From an uncultured Lachnospiraceae bacterium (GTDB taxonomy: Bacteria; Bacillota; Clostridia; Lachnospirales; Lachnospiraceae), in assembly GCA_902781655.1 (NCBI GenBank), contig CACZJZ010000002.1, forward strand, positions 1-64,000: a stretch of 64,000 nucleotides of DNA, given 5' to 3'. The notes beneath the pieces were generated by a model. It had not been told where the DNA came from and searched no databases. It saw nothing but the letters and a program-made list of their open reading frames with translations. Each line of letters begins with the position of its first letter. Within the stretch, counting starts at the first letter, position 1. Below, piece after piece: positions 60,991-64,000 of the stretch. Made by a program: the position numbers and the translations under genes.

Positions 60991-62355
60991 ATGAATTTTC
61001 TGGATGACAATGAGGTGACACACGGGCTGATACGCTTTCTTGACGCAAGCCCGACGGCCCTGTTCGCCGCGAAGAATCTCAGCGTGGAACTCGACCGGAA
61101 TGGATATACGAGGCTGTATGAGGGGGAGACATGGCGTCTCCGTGAGGGACAGGGATATTATGTCTGCCGGAATGAGTCGGCGCTGATCGCGTTCCGCGTG
61201 CCGCGGCGCGATTTCCGCGGCTTTCAGATTCTGGCAGGGCACCTTGATTCGCCGCTCTTCCGCATCAAGACGAATGCGGAGATCGAGGTCGATGCAAAAT
61301 ATGTGAAACTGAATACGGAGGGCTACGGCGGAATGCTGATGGCGCCGTGGCTGGATCGGCCGCTCTCTGTGGCGGGCCGTGTGGTGGTGCGCACGGAGAA
61401 CGGCGTGGAGTCACGACTGGTCAATATCGACCGCGATCTGCTCATCATTCCGAACGTCGCCATTCACATGAACCGGGAGGCGAACAGTGGGATGAAGTTC
61501 AATGCACAGACGGATCTTCTGCCGCTGCTCGGGACGCTCCCTGTTGCGGAAGAGAAGACAGAGCCGCAGGCAGAGTGCAGCATCGGTTCCGCATTCCTCT
61601 GTCTGGTTGCGGATGCGGCCGGTGTGAAGCCGGAGGATATTCTGGACAGCGATCTCTTTGTCTATAACCGAATGAAGGCGACGGTGCTGGGACTTCATCA
61701 GGAATTTATCTGCAGCGGAAGGCTGGACGATCTGCAGTGCGCCTTTGCGACCTTCCAGGGGTTCCTTGCGTCCGCACCGGGAGAGAGCGCCGCGGTGTAC
61801 TGCGCCTTTGACAACGAGGAGGTTGGAAGCAGCACAAAGCAGGGTGCGAATTCTGATTTTCTCAGAAATGTGCTGACCCGGGTGTGCAGTGCCTTCGGCT
61901 GCTCCGATGAGGAGCGGATGCGGAAGATGTCAAACAGCTTCATGATCTCAGCGGATAATGCGCACAGCATTCATCCCAATCATCCGGAGCTGGCGGATCC
62001 CACAAACCGCCCGGTCATCAACGGCGGGATTGTGATCAAGTACAGCGCAAATCAGAAATACACTACCGACGCGGTGTCGGGGGCTATCATGCGCGCGGTC
62101 TGTGAGAAGGCCGGCGTTCCCTGTCAGACGTTCCATAACCGCTCTGATATGGCGGGCGGATCCACGCTCGGCAATATCAGCACAACGCAGCTTGCAGTGA
62201 ACACGGTCGATATCGGGCTTCCGCAGCTCGCCATGCACTCCCCCTATGAGACAGCCGGTGTGAAGGACACCGGGTATCTGATCCGGGCTGCGAAAACCTT
62301 CTGCTCGGGCAGCGTCCTGTCCCGCGGCGACGGTTCCTTTACGCTGCATTTCTGA
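60991..62355 (+). CDS. M18 family aminopeptidase
   Basis: A 454-residue zinc aminopeptidase of the M18 family (aspartyl aminopeptidase/ApeA-ApeB type). Metal and catalytic segments: LAGHLDSPLFRIK, CAFDNEEVGSSTKQGA, SADNAHSIHPNHPE, NQKYTTDAVSG and FHNRSDMAGGSTLGN. No signal peptide; cytoplasmic peptide degradation. A TATACT at 60932-60937 could be its -10. GGAGGCAGAAGGGA precedes the ATG. Confidence 0.9.
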   Translation: MNFLDDNEVTHGLIRFLDASPTALFAAKNLSVELDRNGYTRLYEGETWRLREGQGYYVCRNESALIAFRVPRRDFRGFQILAGHLDSPLFRIKTNAEIEVDAKYVKLNTEGYGGMLMAPWLDRPLSVAGRVVVRTENGVESRLVNIDRDLLIIPNVAIHMNREANSGMKFNAQTDLLPLLGTLPVAEEKTEPQAECSIGSAFLCLVADAAGVKPEDILDSDLFVYNRMKATVLGLHQEFICSGRLDDLQCAFATFQGFLASAPGESAAVYCAFDNEEVGSSTKQGANSDFLRNVLTRVCSAFGCSDEERMRKMSNSFMISADNAHSIHPNHPELADPTNRPVINGGIVIKYSANQKYTTDAVSGAIMRAVCEKAGVPCQTFHNRSDMAGGSTLGNISTTQLAVNTVDIGLPQLAMHSPYETAGVKDTGYLIRAAKTFCSGSVLSRGDGSFTLHF

Positions 62356-62402
62356 GAGAAGGCAGGAACGGACCCTCAAGGTTCACAGCAAGGGAGACAG
62401 AG

Positions 62403-63017
62403 ATGTATTCTGCAGGGAAAGAGAAGACACAGGAAAAAGCAGGCGGAGATGGCGCGCAGCGGAAGGCAGCGGTCCTTTTTCCGGGAATCGGATATCAGTT
62501 CGACCGGCCATTGCTGCATTTTGCCTGGGAACAGGCGGTACAGTATGGATATGAGGTGATCCCCGTCGGATATTCCGGGTTCCCGTCCAAAATCCGCGGG
62601 GACCGGGAGCGCATGGCGCAGTCGCTCCGGATGGCGGAGGAGCAGGCGGAAGATATTCTCCACGGTGTGGACTGGCAGCCCTATGACCGCATCGTCTTCG
62701 TTTCGAAGAGTATCGGCACGATTGCTGCCACCCATTACGCGGCAGAGCACCGGATCGCGGCAGACCAGATTCTGTTCACGCCATTCCCGGAGACCTTTGC
62801 CGTGCCGATGAGCGGGCGGACGCTGGCCTTTCATGCGGCGACGGATCCGTGGATGGACCATGAGGCGGTGGTCCGCGCCGCGAAGGAGGCGGGTGTGCCG
62901 ATGATTTCCTATCCGGAGGGCAATCATTCCCTCGAAACAGGAGACGCGTTGCGCGATATCCGTACACTGGAGGAAATCTTCGCAAGGACAGCAGAGATTT
63001 TGCGGGAAGAGCCATGA
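62403..63017 (+). CDS. Small alpha/beta hydrolase
   Basis: A 204-residue hydrolase-fold protein. Nucleophile elbow FVSKSIGT, possible Asp in ATDPWMD and His in PEGNHSLE. GGGAGACAGAG precedes the ATG. Its stop overlaps the start of the GTPase gene (ATGA). The substrate is unknown. Confidence 0.7.
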   Translation: MYSAGKEKTQEKAGGDGAQRKAAVLFPGIGYQFDRPLLHFAWEQAVQYGYEVIPVGYSGFPSKIRGDRERMAQSLRMAEEQAEDILHGVDWQPYDRIVFVSKSIGTIAATHYAAEHRIAADQILFTPFPETFAVPMSGRTLAFHAATDPWMDHEAVVRAAKEAGVPMISYPEGNHSLETGDALRDIRTLEEIFARTAEILREEP

Positions 63018-64000
63018 CAATGACGCATCTTAACATCGGCATTCTTGCGCATGTGGATGCCGGCAAAACAACCCTGTCAGAGGCGATGCTCTATGAAACC
63101 GGCGCAACGCGCAGGTTGGGCCGCGTGGATGATGGAGACGCTTTTCTGGACACGGACGCGATGGAGAAGGCGCGCGGCATCACGATTTTTTCCAAGCAGG
63201 CGGAGTTTACACTGCCAGGCGGCCAGCCTGCGACGCTGGTCGATACGCCCGGGCACACCGATTTTTCCCCGGAGATGGAACGCACGCTGGGCGTTCTGGA
63301 TTATGCGATTCTGGTGATCTCCGCGCTCGACGGCATCGACGGGCAGCTCCCGGTTCTGTGGCGGCTGCTGGAGCATTATCAGGTACCGACCTTTCTCTTT
63401 GTGAATAAGATGGATCGGCCCGGCATGGACCGCAGCCGGCTGTATGAGGCAATCCGGGAGCGCTTCGGGGCGGGCTGTCTGTGTCTCGACGGAGCGATCG
63501 ACGCGCCGCGGGAGAACACAGGCAGCGGCGGAGAGAAAGGCGGTCCGGCCTGTGCGGAGGCGCTGCAGGAGGAGCTGGCGGTGCTCGACGACGCGCTGCT
63601 GGATGCGTATCTCGAGGAGGGCAGGCCGGTGACGCTGTCCGATATGCGCAGGCTTGTCCGGGAGAGAAAGCTGTTCCCGGTCTGCTTCGGATCGGCGCTG
63701 AAGGCGGAGGGAGTCCGGGAATTCCTGACGCTGCTGTCGGCGCTCACTGAGCCGGGGGTGTATCCTGCGGACTTTGGCGCACGGATATTCAAAATCACGC
63801 GCGACGGCAATGCGCGTCTCAGCTGGGTGAAGCTGACAGGCGGGAGGCTTTGCGCGAGGCAGCTGATCGTAACCGGCACGGACGGCAGGGAGGAGAAGGT
63901 GGATCAGATCCGCCGCTATTCCGGAACAAAGTTTCAGCTTCTTCCGGAGGCGGAGGCGGGCGACATCGTGGCGCTCACCGGACTTACTGGAACAAAGGCC
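63014..64000 (+). CDS. TetM/EF-G-like ribosomal-protection-type GTPase (partial)
   Basis: The first 329 residues of a translational GTPase that continues beyond the window. G motifs: GILAHVDAGKTT (G1), ARGITIF (G2), DTPGHTDF (G3), VNKMD (G4) and GSALKAEG (G5), with the TetM-like LGRVDDGDAFLDTD between G1 and G2. Domain II begins near residue 245. It resembles the TetM/TetW family and related housekeeping paralogues in Clostridia; resistance to tetracycline cannot be inferred from this part alone. ATG at 63014 overlaps the upstream stop. Confidence 0.85.
   Translation, partial: MTMTHLNIGILAHVDAGKTTLSEAMLYETGATRRLGRVDDGDAFLDTDAMEKARGITIFSKQAEFTLPGGQPATLVDTPGHTDFSPEMERTLGVLDYAILVISALDGIDGQLPVLWRLLEHYQVPTFLFVNKMDRPGMDRSRLYEAIRERFGAGCLCLDGAIDAPRENTGSGGEKGGPACAEALQEELAVLDDALLDAYLEEGRPVTLSDMRRLVRERKLFPVCFGSALKAEGVREFLTLLSALTEPGVYPADFGARIFKITRDGNARLSWVKLTGGRLCARQLIVTGTDGREEKVDQIRRYSGTKFQLLPEAEAGDIVALTGLTGTKA

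Noticed and set aside
63014..64000. Tetracycline resistance gene
   Set aside because: Only the GTPase half is visible, and housekeeping paralogues look alike here; the resistance-determining domain IV lies outside the window.
1..64000. CRISPR array, tRNA or rRNA genes, prophage or integrase
   Set aside because: No regularly spaced repeat array, no tRNA or rRNA signature and no phage structural or integrase genes were seen by reading; a covariance-model scan would be needed to exclude a missed tRNA.

Overview
The window looks like chromosomal DNA of a fairly GC-rich, obligately anaerobic, Gram-positive gut Clostridia, most like Lachnospiraceae. The signs are an [FeFe] hydrogenase, a group 4 [NiFe] hydrogenase with Mrp-type antiporter subunits, an anaerobic sulfatase-maturase-type radical SAM enzyme, strong GGAGG ribosome sites, several MATE pumps, and plant-glycan enzymes (GH3, GH42, GH78). 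The taxonomic placement is inference from gene content; I see no rRNA or tRNA gene and no CRISPR array.

Layout. 0-9.9 kb: radical SAM maturase, secreted nuclease, two MATE transporters, small membrane proteins, a lipid kinase, an esterase and a cytidylate-kinase-like protein. 9.9-14 kb: NhaC antiporter and putrescine-type aminotransferase on the minus strand, opposite a LuxR regulator; the aminotransferase has a long leader that can fold and contains its own terminator. 14.2-18.7 kb: GH3 and GH42 glycosidases in visibly A+T-richer DNA. 18.9-24.2 kb: an [FeFe] hydrogenase with three C-terminal rubredoxin-type modules, then fchA, an unusual folD, a cysteine-cluster protein and an SDR protein. 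24.3-31.8 kb: cell-surface genes (MBOAT acyltransferase, two SGNH-type proteins, a secreted five-module repeat protein, an L,D-transpeptidase). 31.8-36.4 kb: two more MATE pumps around a DUF362 ferredoxin-type protein. 36.4-41.4 kb: rhamnose catabolism (AraC regulator, rhaB, rhaA, rhaD). 41.4-41.75 kb: remnant of a SNF2 helicase. 42.1-51.2 kb: a thirteen-gene membrane-bound hydrogenase operon. 51.3-52.5 kb: SPFH protein plus a small ribbon-helix-helix protein. 52.7-59.8 kb: rhamnoside uptake and hydrolysis (AraC regulator, two GPH transporters, GH78 rhamnosidase). 59.8-64 kb: esterase, M18 aminopeptidase, a small hydrolase and a TetM/EF-G-like GTPase running off the end.

How they work together. 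The GH78 enzyme and GPH transporters would release and import rhamnose or rhamnosides. RhaA, RhaB and RhaD then convert rhamnose to DHAP and lactaldehyde. The two hydrogenases would dispose of, or recover, reducing equivalents: the Mrp-coupled enzyme could link ferredoxin oxidation to an ion gradient, and the [FeFe] enzyme sits with tetrahydrofolate C1 genes. The FolD has lost residues needed for cyclohydrolase activity while a separate cyclohydrolase (FchA) lies directly upstream.

The most interesting unexplained features are: a structured leader with a terminator before the aminotransferase; a family of about 70-bp perfect palindromes near gene ends in and beside the rhamnose locus, with compensated base changes; three 10-bp repeats spaced exactly 33 bp apart before fchA; the five-module secreted protein; and the rearranged hydrogenase operon.
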